From Clavelina lepadiformis (Eukaryota; Chordata; Ascidiacea; Aplousobranchia; Clavelinidae): 64,000 nucleotides of DNA. Below are positions 12,901 through 26,221 of this stretch, piece after piece. Below the pieces are notes generated by a model. It had not been told where the DNA came from, did no database searches, and saw only the letters and a list, made by a program, of their open reading frames with translations. Location of the stretch: the NCBI RefSeq assembly GCF_947623445.1, contig NC_135245.1, forward strand, positions 3,169,501 through 3,233,500, read 5' to 3'. Both the position numbers and the translations under genes were made by a program. Position 1 is the first letter of the stretch, and each line of letters begins with the position of its first letter.

Positions 12901-13970
12901 ACGCAAGTCGTTGTATAGATCGACCATGACAACCTGATGAACAAGAAGTCATTAATTATTAAAACAAACTGTTTAAAACAATGAGTTTAAAACCAATGGA
13001 CCCTGCCAATCAACACGTTAATCTTTACCGTAGTTGCATGATTAAGTGCAAGGAAAAAGAGCGTGTAAGTACAACATTTGCTAACTGCCAACTTCTGGAA
13101 TCAACTTCATGATGTTAAATATTAAAAAAATATTGTATATTTAACTCGCACAAAGTTAGTTGTACGGTTTATGTTTTAAAACGAAAAATATATGGTTGCT
13201 CAAACAAATGTTATTTAGGTGAAATTTGGTTGAATTTTAACTTAGTTCAAATCAAGATTTTATCTGACATAATTTGAAAAACATTCACTTGGAAGTGTCT
13301 TGAAGCCATGAATTGTGTAATAAACTTTGCGTCTATAGAAATGTGTTTAAATGTTCTGAAAACCGTTCCCAATTCAACAAATCGTTTTCACGTCCAAGAT
13401 GCGAAAAGTTAATATACCGGTAGGCTTGCGTTAAAGCTCAATACTGTGATGTACTCATATAGACCTACAAGCCAAGTTAGGATCTTCATCACCATTGTTA
13501 TTATTAGAATGCAGATAAAATTTATATTACAAAATTGTTTCTCGGACTGCAGCAAACGATTCTTACCTGTCCAAGCAAATTATGAAAAGATTCAACACCG
13601 ACGCATTGCTGGCAACATAGTCCATGGCAAGCCAGAGATCACACAGTACCGTTCCAAGGGTCCAACCGCCACTGACGATGTAGAAGGTAAAAAGATTCAT
13701 CGAAATGAGACCGATCCACAAATCGGCCCCCGCCAGACTCAGCAGCAAGTAGTTGTTGACCGTTCGCAAGGCTCTGTTTATGATGAACGACACAATGACC
13801 ATTAAGTTACCTGCGACGGTCAGAAAACTCGCGAGCCCAGAGATAATGCAGATTGAGATGATACTGGCCATTTGTGGACTTGAATCCGTGGAAGATACGT
13901 TTATCGAGATCTCAAACTGATCCATTGTAGTGTTGTTGTATTGCGCTCCTCTCATTATTTTTGATATCAT
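6926..13970 (-). CDS. Muscarinic acetylcholine receptor, five coding exons (742 aa)
   Basis: A class A GPCR expected at the plasma membrane, binding acetylcholine. Exons in transcript order: 13970-13567, 9887-9728, 9170-9034, 8574-7720, 7598-6926; all phases agree. The N-terminal exon has N-glycosylation sites (NNTT, NVSS), then TM1-TM3. The ligand Asp is residue 117 in [11 protein letters not shown]. Exon 2 carries TM4 with [12 protein letters not shown], exon 3 TM5 with QCYIQF and [11 protein letters not shown], and the last exon TM6 WLPYNIM and TM7 [13 protein letters not shown]. Between TM5 and TM6 lies a very long charged third intracellular loop, mostly exon 4, longer than in vertebrate receptors. 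The motif after TM3 reads DRF, not DRY. ATG 13970 was chosen as the first ATG upstream of TM1; ATG 13955 is an alternative. The subtype cannot be assigned. Confidence 0.92.
11709..11924. mobile_element. Non-autonomous hAT MITE in receptor intron 1
   Basis: The element begins CAGTGGTTCATGACC and ends GGTTGAGAACCACTGC. The flanks carry an 8-bp duplication with one mismatch (ccctagag at 11701-11708, gcctagag at 11925-11932). It has no coding capacity. It sits in the 3.7 kb first intron of the muscarinic receptor gene, which otherwise shows no recognisable feature. Confidence 0.75.
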
Positions 13971-15689
13971 GCTCCAAAAAGTTTTTGCCGTCAAATGGCC
14001 AAGAATAAGAATAAAAGTAGTTTTCTTGAGACAAGTTTTGGTCTTTTTAGCAATAGTTTATGTTATCAATCTTTCAGCATTTATTGAAATTCTTATTTGC
14101 ACGAGTGCTGACAGCAGCTTTCCAAACATGCACTATCAAACAATAGTCTATTATAGGATTATAGGCGCTAAGACTATCTTAAATGGCATTAAAAATTAAA
14201 CTCATATTTCCCGGCAAGGATGCCGCTCATGATAACAAACCTACCTTTAATAAAATAAAACCCCGTCACAAGGCGCCAGTCTAAATATACTTCCAGAACA
14301 TTGGCTTTACACGGAATTAAACGTGTTCGAAGCAAGTGACAGCTCGTTTGTCTGTAGTGTTCTATGTACTGCAATTTTTAGATGGATTGGGCCTAAAAGT
14401 GTGACCCGTGCGGACGTTAAGGCGCCCACGAGGTTTAAAAAATCATTTAAGGAGATTTATTGAGCCAGTCTTATTCGACATATTATATCTAGTGGCAAAG
14501 AATGGACTTGCATCAAGGTTACTACAATAAATTTCATCAATATGAAATTTAATTCTAAAATTGCATTCCAGCCATGAACTGCTCTGTTGCATTCTTCTGA
14601 TAAAACCACTGCGTATGACAAGTCTTTGTGCAATTGATTTTGCGTTTGCTTGATTCAAGCAATGCTGTGGTTTTATCAATTATTTAATTAATCAGTCGAG
14701 TAAAAGAAATACTTTAGTTTTTAGTTTAAATCTGGTCTATTGCTTCGCCAGCCTATAAAATGTACGAAAATACTTAATCACAACTAACTTTACATAACTT
14801 TCACCGTAATACATTCACCGAGCTGCACCTCAAGCAGAGTTCTAAGATACACTATAGCTTTTATACATATATATTTTAAACAAGTCTTTAAACACAATCT
14901 TGTCCATGTTCCACCTGCTTGAAACAGGCAAGGCGACTATACTGTTCTGAATGTTCCACTGATGACAGATTTCTCATTAGTGCTTGCGGTGGAAAAAGGC
15001 GATTAACTGACCATACACTCACTCATTTTTAAGCGTTAGCTGTTGAAAATTTACTTTGCTTTTGCTGACCGCAAGAGAATGCAGCATTCATTATTTATTT
15101 ATAATGGAAGGTCTTGCAATCGGTCGCACAGGTTCGCTTGCCGTAAAATGTTTTATGCGTATCATGTTTTTGGCCACTTTAAACATATATAATACTGTCT
15201 TGTCAAAGGTAGTTATAAATAATGATTGCAAAACCGGACAAAAACATATATCTTAAAGCTAATGAACAACCTGAAAATCTATTACTTGCTTCTTCAAAAC
15301 TGTAAATTAAACACATACTAAACCGCTTACTATTTATATGCAACGCAAAGCCCCATTTTTGCCTATATAGAAAATTATATAATCGACGAATTCACAGAAT
15401 ATGGTCAAAAAGATGTCGGACTAATCGTAAATCTGTTCTTGATTTTAGCTCTGTCCGGTACATTTTTATAGAATCCAATTTAATCGACCAGCGCAATCTC
15501 GATTTGGCAGAAATAAATCTATTTGTGCGAAAGCGTATAATCATTTAAAATTTGACAGTAGGCCTAAATTAGAATTTTAAGCTGGTCGTTGTTTCGACGT
15601 AATTCATAACCCATCAATACACCGGCTGGATTTGTATTCTAAAATATCTCAGATAACCGTCGTACAGACTGCTGTTGAACGACATTTCC
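13971..15689. other. Intergenic, upstream of the muscarinic receptor
   Basis: No gene recognised. It should contain the promoter and 5' UTR of the minus-strand receptor gene, but no core promoter element is clear enough to call. Confidence 0.35.
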
Positions 15690-16620
15690 TTCGGCCATTC
15701 CAAGGCTAGATTATTTTCGCTACGCGCAGTAACTTAGCTAACATACGACTTCTTGAAACAGTAAGCTCGAACTTGTTAAGCAAATCTTGAGCATTTACTT
15801 TAATCTCGTCACCAAACATCATGTAGTAAGTTGTGGCTCCTGTTGTAACTTGTGGGGTTGACCGGTAAGCTGTGAAAAACTTGTTGATTTCTAACTTCCA
15901 CTCCTTTTTCTCCAGTTGTGCAATACGGATTGATTTCATCAGTGTGTGGTTCTGTCGTTCCACCTCTTCGTTTGCTTGAGGCCACAATCAGTCTGTACAT
16001 GACTGATTCCATGCCCCATGAACAAATTCTCAAAATCGTCTGAAACAAATTGTGGTCCGTTGTTGGTCCGCAATGAAAATGGATTCCCGAATCTCGCAAA
16101 CACTGGTATCATAGCTTTAATTACCCTTGAACTTGTAATTGTTTCATCACAGCAATTTAATAATATCTAATGCGGTTGCCGACGACCACTAGAGTATTCT
16201 CTCCACTAGGCAATGGTCCTATAGTATATTAGCGGCACAGTCTTGCCGAGATCCATTAATTGGAGGCAAGATTCTAGCAAGAGGTTCTGGTTTGCTTATT
16301 CTGCTCGTCATTTGGCATCCATCACATTTCTTACATATTTCGTTTGCTTCTTTATCAGTCTATGGCCACCAAACGCATGTGCGAAGTCTTGTTCCAGGTA
16401 GGCGTGTTGTTGGGGTTGTGAACTGTTGTTAATTATTGCTTGATCGATTGTTGTTCTTGGTTTTCACCATTCCCTGATGTCCTTCATGAGCCAAATTTAA
16501 CACTTGTTTTCGTAACGCTGGCGGTATTACGACTCGTGTTTCTCTCAGTAACAGTTGTCCACAAATAGCCTACACAATTCGTCTTTCACATGCAAGTAAC
16601 TTGTGTTAGTTCATTCGAAC
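15690..16620 (-). mobile_element. Ty3/gypsy-type LTR retrotransposon fossil (integrase part of pol)
   Basis: Read on the minus strand, the stretch resembles a Ty3/gypsy integrase. A zinc-binding part near 16440-16560 (LAHEGHQGMVKT) comes first, then a catalytic-core part, then the downstream core segment at 15706-15987 (QANEEVERQN, FFTAYRSTP). It is broken, with several disruptions. No LTRs, gag or reverse transcriptase are visible next to it, so this is an old decayed fragment. Confidence 0.8.
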
Positions 16621-16960
16621 CAGTCACCTAATCTCACGTTTCTTCTTATGTCAGCAAGCTCCAAGTTATTGGCAGACTCTTTCTCTATTTTTTTTAGATG
16701 TCAAAGCATTCTTTATACTGTTGATCACTACCGATCTCACAGAATACAGTCTCTTTTGTCTCTGCATATCTTTGAGTTCAATTCTGACAAAGCATATATA
16801 GGCCTACACGACATTGAAGTTAGCACGGCCACTAAACCTATAATTAGTTAAATCCATAAAAGATAAGTTGAAAAAAGCGAAATTAAGCAAATAACAATAT
16901 ATGGATCAAGATAGAAGTATATGGGTTTTCGTAAGATGGATGGAATGGATTTCGTTTTAT

Positions 16961-17257
16961 TAGGCTTACCATATAATTTTGTGGCTTCAAAGCGGGACGC
17001 TTTCGACATATGACGTCACAATAACATTTTTATCGAAAACAATGAAATAAATAATAAACAAGATCACGAATTCTTCAAGAAGTACTGGTACGCGACACAA
17101 CAAAAACAATAATAAGAACATGCTAATGTTCGTGTATGGCTTCTATGCGGTATGCTTATGCTGGCTGACTGAATGCCAAACCGGGACGCCGGGACGCCGG
17201 GACAAGACGTTAAAAAAGGGGAATGTCCCGGCTAAAACGGGACGCATGGTAAGCCTA
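16961..17257. mobile_element. Non-autonomous hAT MITE with TAGGCTTACC ends (297 bp)
   Basis: It begins TAGGCTTACCAT and ends ATGGTAAGCCTA, with an exact 8-bp target duplication, cgttttat, at 16953-16960 and 17258-17265. Near the right end are repeated CCGGGACG blocks. It is non-coding. Confidence 0.85.
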
Positions 17258-17423
17258 CGTTTTATGAACCTTTTAAGGCATCTTCTTCGACCGTAGGTTA
17301 AGAATCTCTGGTCTAAACCAAACAGAGGGCGGCTTGGCTGGTGTTGTATTTTATCCAGGGAATTCCCCTTGCTGTTGGCGCATGCAGAAAACTAAACTTG
17401 GATAGAATTAAATTGCCATGAAA

Positions 17424-17965
17424 AAGTAGCGAATGTGTGTTTTAGGCCCAAAAATCCACTTTTTACTTTGGGCCTATTTAACGGGGTGTAGAGACATTTG
17501 ATTTTTGTCATATTCTAATGAGATAGTATTTGGCAAGCTTGGTTCACATGCAAAATTTCAGGGATTCCTATGTGTTTGTGTTGCTCATTTTTCGCAATTG
17601 ACTGTAGGTGGGCAAAAAGTATTGTGCGAACCTCGTTGTAGAATGGTCAAACAACAAGTACGCTCACGGTCAATCAACGAACGGGTAAAAGCGACAAAGC
17701 CGCGAAGGTTTAAAACATGCAATGTGTGATTACAGTGGTGCTACAAGGATGGAAGGTCAGAAAGTTATGAGTATTTAAACCAAAAACAACAATTTAAGGG
17801 AAAGTCGAGGGCATGCTTAGGAGTCTAGTTGCACATTAGAAGGTAAAAATAAACGATTTCATTGGGAAGATTTTGAGTAATTGCATTTTTAACAATTTTA
17901 CTACATAAAGGAATAACAAAGTAGCCTAATTGACCCTTTTTTGAAGCCCATAAGAACCGGCATAT
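17424..17965. repeat. Unclassified dispersed repeat, copy 1
   Basis: Segments of this stretch recur in diverged form at 18735-18925 in the same order. Shared blocks include GTGTTTTAGGCCC-like sequence, ACTTTGGGC, ATGAGATAGTA and CATGCAAAATTTCAGGGAT, then TTTTGAGTAATT and TTTTTTGAA.CCCATA. Copy 1 has extra sequence between the blocks. No coding content or clear termini. Confidence 0.5.
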
Positions 17966-18734
17966 GCTATATTCCTCAATACAGTTTTTTATTGCTGTTT
18001 AGATGAATTTCAGGCTATGTGCGCTCAGTGTTGTAAATTAATTAGTAGACGTAAAAATCTTTAATTGCTTTTCTTTTATTTTCAGCAGTGTGAACGCTAT
18101 CAATGACAAACTAATACACCTGGGTATAATTTATTTTTAGATTTGCACATAAATTGGTTTCATTTGACAGCTTGATGCAATAGTAGATCATCGAAAGGTG
18201 AGTCAATATTTTAATGAATACAGGTTGCAGAAAATTGGCCATAATTAATTTTACAATTATCACTTAGTCATGTTTTAACCTGGCAGGTGACTACCTTGAA
18301 GCAAATTTGTTGATAAAATTACAGCTTAGTTGAGCTTACAGCTTTATTTTTTCGTCATTTGTTTGCAGAGCAAGTTTTTTGTGGGATATGAACTGATCCT
18401 AAACAGGAGACATCAAGTAATTGTTTCACACGGTCAATTTATCAACAGGCAAGTTTTTATGACTTTCAATAGTTAATCATCTTTTCCTGTTTTTAACTTC
18501 TGGTTTGGTATTGCTATAAATGCATGCAATTGCAATGTTTGATTTGCATCTATTGATCAATTAAATTATTTGTCTCCCAAGTCATGGGTAATTCTTAAAT
18601 GATTACGGCGTGTTGCATGAGATTATGCCATTTTGATCAAAAATGGAAAATGGGGAAGTTTGCAAATTTTTTTTTACTTGCGTTGTGTGAAGTTCCAGGT
18701 TGTGTGGAAAACTTGGTTAGAAATTGGCATGATA

Positions 18735-18925
18735 AACCAGGAAATATGTGTTTTATGCCACTTTGGGCGTACATAACGGGATATAATCTAGTATGAGATA
18801 GTAGTAGGAAAGCCTATAGTTAACATGCAAAATTTCAGGGATCGGATTTTTGAGTAATTTCTTTTTTATTAATTTTACTACAAAAAGTAATTGCCTCTTT
18901 TTTGAAACCCATACGCCTCCTGAAA
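18735..18925. repeat. Unclassified dispersed repeat, copy 2
   Basis: A shorter diverged partner of the repeat at 17424-17965, in the same orientation about 1.3 kb away. The rest of 17.9-19.6 kb is AT-rich and shows no gene. It includes the region just 3' of the hormone-sensitive lipase gene. Confidence 0.5.
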
Positions 18926-19586
18926 CGCCCCCAGATTTAGCTAAGCCTTTGCTTTTAATGGTTATACAAAAATTTTTTTGCCAAATCAATTACTTTATTT
19001 TTAATTAAAAGCACAGTCACATATTCAGTGTATGTTGCGTACAACATCACCTGAAGTGCTGAGTGCACTTAGAAAAAACTTGTGTTGACAGTGACCTGGG
19101 CATGCAAAGACACAAACATGACAGCTAAAGTGCAAACTTTAAATAAGAATGATGTATCTTGTAGTTGACTAATCTAAAAATGTCAAAATCCAGTTTTTAT
19201 TGGAAAAAATGTTTACTAAGAGTACTAAGACTATTTGCCAAAAATTCTATTTTAAACAACAAATCTGTTAATTTTTAGAAACAAAACTGGTGAGAGGGAA
19301 AATTTCCCAACGTTAAAAATCATATTCCAACTCGGACAGAAACAAGTGCTGTACATGTAAATACAGTAATAAATATACATAAGAAGCACTTGCGTGATAG
19401 AAGCACTTTAATCAAAATGCTTTTAATGAAAAGATGGTGAATATTAAAAAGTACGTGGTTCAGAAGTGCTACGAAATTAGGCGTTAAGGTGTTAGGCATA
19501 AATACGTGAAGATGAATATCTGCCAAGTAATCTACATCTCTGCCACAACAAGCAAAACATGGTGAGAAGAAAAAACCAACTTAGTC

Positions 19587-22500
19587 TTATAAAGGTGTTG
19601 TCCGCTCCAAACCAGCTTTGATCCTCTCCAAACAGGACTTAGCAGCTTCTTTTGCTTCATTGGAGACCTGGAGGTTAAGGAAGCCATGCGGAAGTCCACG
19701 GATCAAGTGAAATTGATAAGATTTGCCGAGTGATTGAAGTCGTTTTGCCAATATGACCGAATCATCTAGTAGTGGATCGAACTCGCAACCCTACAATCGA
19801 AAACATGAAACGGTTACCAAGCTGACGAATGCGAACAGTGACTTCCTTCACGTTTTTCTCAGAACAGATCAATCAATCAATCTGGAGCTAGGTGAGGTAG
19901 TAGTCAATGGCGGATGATCTACTTAACATCACATGTATTTGTTTACTAACTGTGATTAAGCCAAATTACAACGATGTTTTACATAGGCGTCCTGCCATTA
20001 ACTTTTGCTGTTGATAATTGCATATGTTTAAGTAGTAGCTTTATTCAATATTTATGACTATATATAAGAATTGGTTTGTCGGTTCTACTAACATTGCTAG
20101 TGAAAACAGCCTGAAATAAGTAATGAAGAAATGATTTAATACGGCTCAGGTAGATTAACTTGATTGAGTTCAACAAAATGACATTTGATTTTGTTCGACA
20201 TTGAGTATTTTCAAAACCTAATGACAAACCAAAACACAAAAAAATGATCTAACTCACAACGATATCGACGTATGGCAATTTCCGCAGTAAGTCTTCGCTG
20301 GCAAGAGCAGGAGAAATGAATGCGTTTCTCACAACAGGAGAGTGATGCATTTGAAAATTATCTCCACAGAATTTGCTTTTCAATGGACGGAACGAGTGAG
20401 GAAGCTTTAACTTAAATTTTGTTCCAGTCTGAAGTGATGATCTTCCACCTCTTTGAATGGTCTCTCCAGGATCATCATCTTGCATATGGGAGGATGAGGT
20501 CGGAGTTTTTTCGGATGTTGTATCAGGATCTGCTCCTGCACTGTTGTTGTTAATGCCATCAATAGACATAGCTGAGCTATTTCTATGTTTTTCTTCATCC
20601 CTTGATTGGTCAATTGACTGATCTGAGATGGTTTTACTGATCTCATCAGGAGAGACGACTTCAAATTCCTCATCCCACCAAGTTTTATCCTCTGGTTTTC
20701 GCTTCGTCGACGTAGCATTGTTCGTGATGCGATTAAATGTTTCGCCAACGTCTTTCACAAAGCTGGACAAAAGCTTCACGCTGACTGGTTGCCTGGATGG
20801 GGACATGGGCCGAAGCGATGCATCCCAATCTTTGGAGGTCCGTCTCTTGATCTTCTTTGTCTTCACTCCTGAGTATGCTCCCAGACAGCCCGACAACACA
20901 CCTAGTGGTAAGAGTGGGTCCATTATCTGTAAGTTGTAATATATCGGTAATATTTTGCTCCACACAAAATAAATAAAATACTGTCACCATTAAGCTTTAC
21001 TTATTGACGTAGTTAAAACCGCTAATGATTGCTATAGCGCTTTATCCCAAGCAGCTTTAGTGTTATTTATTTTATTTGCATTGCTTAAGTTTAGAAATGT
21101 TAAGCAGTGCCGATGAACAAGAGCTGGTATCTATGATAAACTATCCCAGGACCCTAGAAGATTAGGCAATACTGTGAATACCAACATATTCATATTAATT
21201 AGCATACTACACAGGGAATTAATATTACCATGAGCAATACTAATAATATAAGCAATAAAGGGAATTCCCCAATTTCCTGTTTCGAGAATCATATGCCACG
21301 GGGTAAGAAAGAAAAGATACTGACCGAAAGCAGGCGTGCCGGCGATGCAGAGTATCTAACAATACAGGCAGGATACATCGACACAATTGAGTTTGGCAAC
21401 TTGATGCCATACATTGCTGCCCTCATCGCAACTGATAGTACAAGGTTACCGCCAGCTGAATCGCCGGCAAACACAATATTCTCGGCAGTTGTACCTGGAC
21501 ACCAATTGACTGCATTATACCGATATAACATTACTATCTGATGTAATAATGGCTAGTAATACAGTATACATACACAATAGTCCACCGGGAAATAGGCAAT
21601 TGCTAAGAAACATGCTTCAGTGTTATTGTTGCTGTTTACGTTATGGTACGAAATGGTTAAAATAGAATGAAGGTTCCGGTATGCACAAGATGGGTACTAT
21701 TCAGAAAAAGGATGACGCAAGTGAAATATGCAATTAGCACTAGTGATGTTACTTGCTTACCTAGGTATTCCGCATTATTAATTGCCCATGCGTAAGCGTA
21801 AAAACATTCTTCAAATGCTTCAGGGAAAGGAGCATCTGGCGCCAAGCTATAGTCGATACTAAAAATCGGGCATTCTAACTCTTTCGACCACTGACGCAAT
21901 ACAAGCTGTAAAATAAAGTTAAAGTTAAAATTCTTCTTATAACAAACAGTAGCTGTAAGACAACAAATGCTAAGGCAGGAATAGTTTCATGGCTTTAAAT
22001 AGATTTAAAAAATCACATTATATATATTGCGTACTTCATAGGATTTTGACGTAAGCGCAACAAAACCACCACCGTGGCAAAAGAAAATGAGATTTTTTGA
22101 CTTGGGCTTCGCTTTAATGGTCTTGAACCTCACTCGAGATTTATCAAATCCTGTGTCTGGCTTGCTTGGTGAAGCAGGGCTTTCCTAATGGAAATAATAT
22201 ATAATACTAAACTGTATAGCATAACCGTAGTGTACAAAGGTCACACAAATGCAAAAATGGTAAACCAATGGCAAAGTGACAATGAAAGCACCTCAATGAA
22301 ACCAAGCAAAATGATTTCATTTGGAAATGAAAAAATAGTTTCCGCAATTTCAACTAAGATGTGATCATTCAACTTACCTGGCCTTCACGAAGGACAAATG
22401 ATATCAGACGACCATTTACAGTTTTGGTTAAACCTAAAGATGATGTGAAAGAAATTCTGACATTCTTATTTTCAACCACGCTTGGCAAGTCAAATGCTTT

Positions 22501-25500
22501 AGGTTCAATCTCAAATGTTCTATTGACTTGCACAGAAGCACCAACTAGATTAGGAATTGCCTGTAAAGATTTTATATTTGACATCATGTACCTTCATTGC
22601 ATTACATTTTATTCCAATAAAATAGCATAAATAGGTAAAGTGTTACGGTTAAATATAAGGACATCTTTATTTAAATTATTTGGTACAACCCAATATTTCA
22701 GAGCGTTTCATATTGAATACCATTAGATCAAAATCTGCTTAAGTTAACTGATTGAATATTCGCATGTAAATTAAATACAGTTCACACCAACAAACTACGG
22801 CATTTTGTTTAACTAAATTAAGTCTGATCTCGGCAAGGTAAAATGTCTCTTAAACACGCAAAGTTTTAAAGACTTATGATCCATTTTTGCTGAGGCCAAA
22901 GACCTTACTGTATATGTTTTGCAACTAGCAATTGGTAATATTTGTAAAATTACTTGTCATATTATTGTACCAAATGTCAGATTTCATGGTGATTTTAACA
23001 TTTAAAATTTTGCATAAAAAGTGTGTAGCATCACCGATTAGCAACGCAACAGTTAATTAATTATTCACATAACTTCTAATTTTCTAGTTTCTGCTCCTTT
23101 TAAAATAAAACTATTAACATAGTTCATACAGTGCCAGCAAGTTAATAATTGTACCTTGTTAGTACTTTAAAGTTTTCCAGCTCATTGAAAACGCTTAAGC
23201 GTCTTACTTACAACAATAACAATACAATATAGAACTTATGGGAACTTACCACAAAATATATTAAGACAGCACCACCAATAACTATTTCGTAACAAACATA
23301 AGATAGAAAGCACCCACAACTAATGTTATCTACAGTAGTATTTTTAATGTTATCTAAGTTTCCAACGTCAAAAACACCACCAGGCATTTGCCAACCAAAA
23401 TTTAACAAACCATTTTCATCTTAATTTGTTCTGAAATTGCAACCCATAGTTCTCATTTCTTTTAATGTTACAACAAACTTTCCTGCATGTATAAACTGTA
23501 TATAATATACGTTGAATATATCATGTTATAATGTTTTAAATAATTAATTGGATACTGAATTCGAGTTGCTATTATGGATTGTTATGAAGTTTTTTTTTTA
23601 CAATTTTTACCTTTACAATCCCTTGTTCATGAAGACCCCAGAAATTTTTAAAAAACTGAATGTCTCCACCATTATATACCTTCTCCAACTGTTCTCCACG
23701 TAGTTCAGGAGAGACCACGTATCTGCCTAACAAGATAACCACAACTTATATGACTATACTAATACCTTTACTGGGTAATTGTCTTTACTAATGTCTTTAC
23801 TAGGTAATTATTACTGCATACTTGAGTTAATTGCCGATTTAAACGTAGCCCAGGTACCAGCAGGTTGGTGTACATCGTTGTACGAGGCTGCGAAGGTTGC
23901 TAATGATTGCACCACCGGTTTCATTCCACCACAATACTAAACGTGTATATATGTATACAGTACATGTAATTATGGATATTTAATATTTTTTGAAAACCAG
24001 TATATATATCATATAATTAAACAGGTAAACACCAACAAAACATCTGAATGAGGCCGACTAAGCTAATGCAGCAGCATTGATCAATGTAGAAAAATGAGGT
24101 TATTCATACAACACTAATAGACTGTAAAACGCTAAACACACATTAAACCAGTTTTCAGGAAAAAGATTATGGCACAATATGGCAGCAATAGTATGCTGTC
24201 AGCAATTTGACACTAATATCAATACATTTATTATATCACTTCCTAAACATTTATCTATTATAGTGACACTGCACACCTGAAAGCCGTGCATGGAGCCATA
24301 GAAACATGCCTTTGCCATTATTTCGCAGTCATGCATGAATGGTTCTGAAGCTTTTTCGTCAACGAACAATTCTCCGTTTGGTGTTAATCCTGTTGATCAC
24401 GTTAAAACATGACCATTAAATAGAACAATTTAAAAAACCCGGCTTGTAACAAATATAGATGTACTGTCAGGCACAAAAATACACTAAACAAGTAGTCAAT
24501 CAACTAGTGTATAAAGTGTATTACTTCAGGTTTGTCATACAAACATCACCCTTGTAATACTATAAATGTATTACAACAAGGTACATAATGTAAACGGAAG
24601 TATTGTTGTACAGGGAAGCGAATACATATATGCGATTAACAAAAAAGGTTAATAAGTGCTTTTAACATCAATAAAAAGTAAGAAGATATTCAAAAAACTA
24701 ACCTATAAGCATTTGAGCATAATAGAGTAAAGCTCGGAGTTGATGCAGAATATCTGAATAGATATGCAGTTTGTCAACATAAAAGTTTCCTTGAAAAAAT
24801 GTCTTTCCACACTCGGCAGAAACTGTTCGCAACGTTGAAATAATGATGAGCAAGAGAGACTCAAGAACGGCAAGAATGCTTCGATATCCATTGACTTCCA
24901 GCCCTGGTACGACATCATAATTGCTTGCATATTTCCTTCAGAAAAAGATTTAAACATTATCAGTAAATATTACTAACAAATGCTAAACATACCTTAGAAA
25001 TCTTTAAAAAATAGATTTAGCGGCTATTTTATTGGCAGATTGTGTTGTTTGAGATAGGCAGTAGGTTTGAAAGTTAAGGACACATAAGTTGTTCAATTTT
25101 TTTCATACAATACTTAGACTGAGGTAAGAGTTAATTTGGGTTGTAGATTAGGGTCACATTGTTTAAGATAACATTTAAGTAAGAAAAAATGCTTTGAATG
25201 CAACTTCTCCAGTGAAGTAGATGCTACAAATTTTTTAATAGAATACAATAATGCACTTCCATGACAACATGCTGGACACAGCAGACTTTGAAAAGATAAA
25301 GACAGCTTAAAACTTTATGGTAGCCTACCAGGCTGCAAAATACAGTGGTTTTGACAAGATCGTATGGGTGTGCATAGATGCCCGACTGGAAAGTTTGGCA
25401 GTCTTTGACACGAAATTGTCATACCAAGGCACGAATTTTGGTGTGATAGCATGCATTGAAGCTTAGGTTGTTTGTTTGTCATAAATTAGTGTAACAGTTG

Positions 25501-26221
25501 AAAAAGTTTGACTTGTTTACAGGTTTATGTGTTTCGTTTATGCAGGTACCACCCTTTCCACTACGGCAGAGATGCAAATTTTGTGGTGCTGTGAAATGCG
25601 AACTTTTAATTTTTGTTTGTTCATTAGAAAACGGACTGCAAGCAAGATTCTTGTCACGCGCAGAAGCACACATCCACGTAGACATAATGCATTTGTATCA
25701 TAAATAGCTTTCTAGTCCCAAGCATATATATAGTGGAAAGTGTGGCAGCGGCACACACGAGATTCATCAACGTACAAGCTGATTTTTTATCATTATGCAG
25801 ATTTATAATAAACAAAGAGAGAAAAGCTGGCTGCTTTAATGCCAATTTATAATAAATAAACAAAGAATTGAGTCTTTAATGCACGCCATCACGGTAAAAT
25901 TTGCGTCTTTGCACGCACGATGTCTCGTTGAATACTGCTTTAGTTTCCATTTGAGCCAAGACTTATGTCATCTGGTCATGCGGTTGCCTAGGCCTATATG
26001 GTGCGTGTCTGTTTCAGATTACATAGGCTAATCAAATAATAAAGCAATGCTTACCCGATAAAATCTTTAGCAATTGGTTCCACATACTGCAGGTGGTTTT
26101 CAATCGTTTGAAGATATTTAAGAATGGATTCCGAAGAAACGCTGTGGCAATTCGCACTGAAGTGCTGGATACATTCAGTCAGCAAAGAAGATAACGTGTT
26201 GTACACTAATGAGTTCGCCAT
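19587..26221 (-). CDS. Hormone-sensitive lipase, 11 coding exons (754 aa)
   Basis: A cytosolic neutral lipase that hydrolyses diacylglycerol, cholesteryl and retinyl esters. Exons in transcript order: 26221-26055, 24935-24703, 24389-24277, 23936-23822, 23726-23611, 22560-22378, 22184-22035, 21905-21761, 21494-21325, 20926-20258, 19790-19587; all phases match. The first six exons encode the HSL-specific N-terminal domain ([26 protein letters not shown]). The alpha/beta-hydrolase core follows with oxyanion motif HGGG (His about 346), nucleophile GDSAGG (Ser about 420), Asp about 692 in DPLLDDS and His about 722 in LPHGF. These positions are close to those I recall for the 775-residue human enzyme. 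Exon 10 holds the low-complexity regulatory module and a PKA-type RRTS (Ser about 495). ATG 26221 starts a conserved-length N terminus. Confidence 0.95.

Noticed and set aside
23208-23408. ORF within intron 5 of hormone-sensitive lipase as an extra exon
   Set aside because: Exon 5 joins exon 6 directly in phase 0 and the joined protein aligns continuously with HSL; this ORF has no counterpart.
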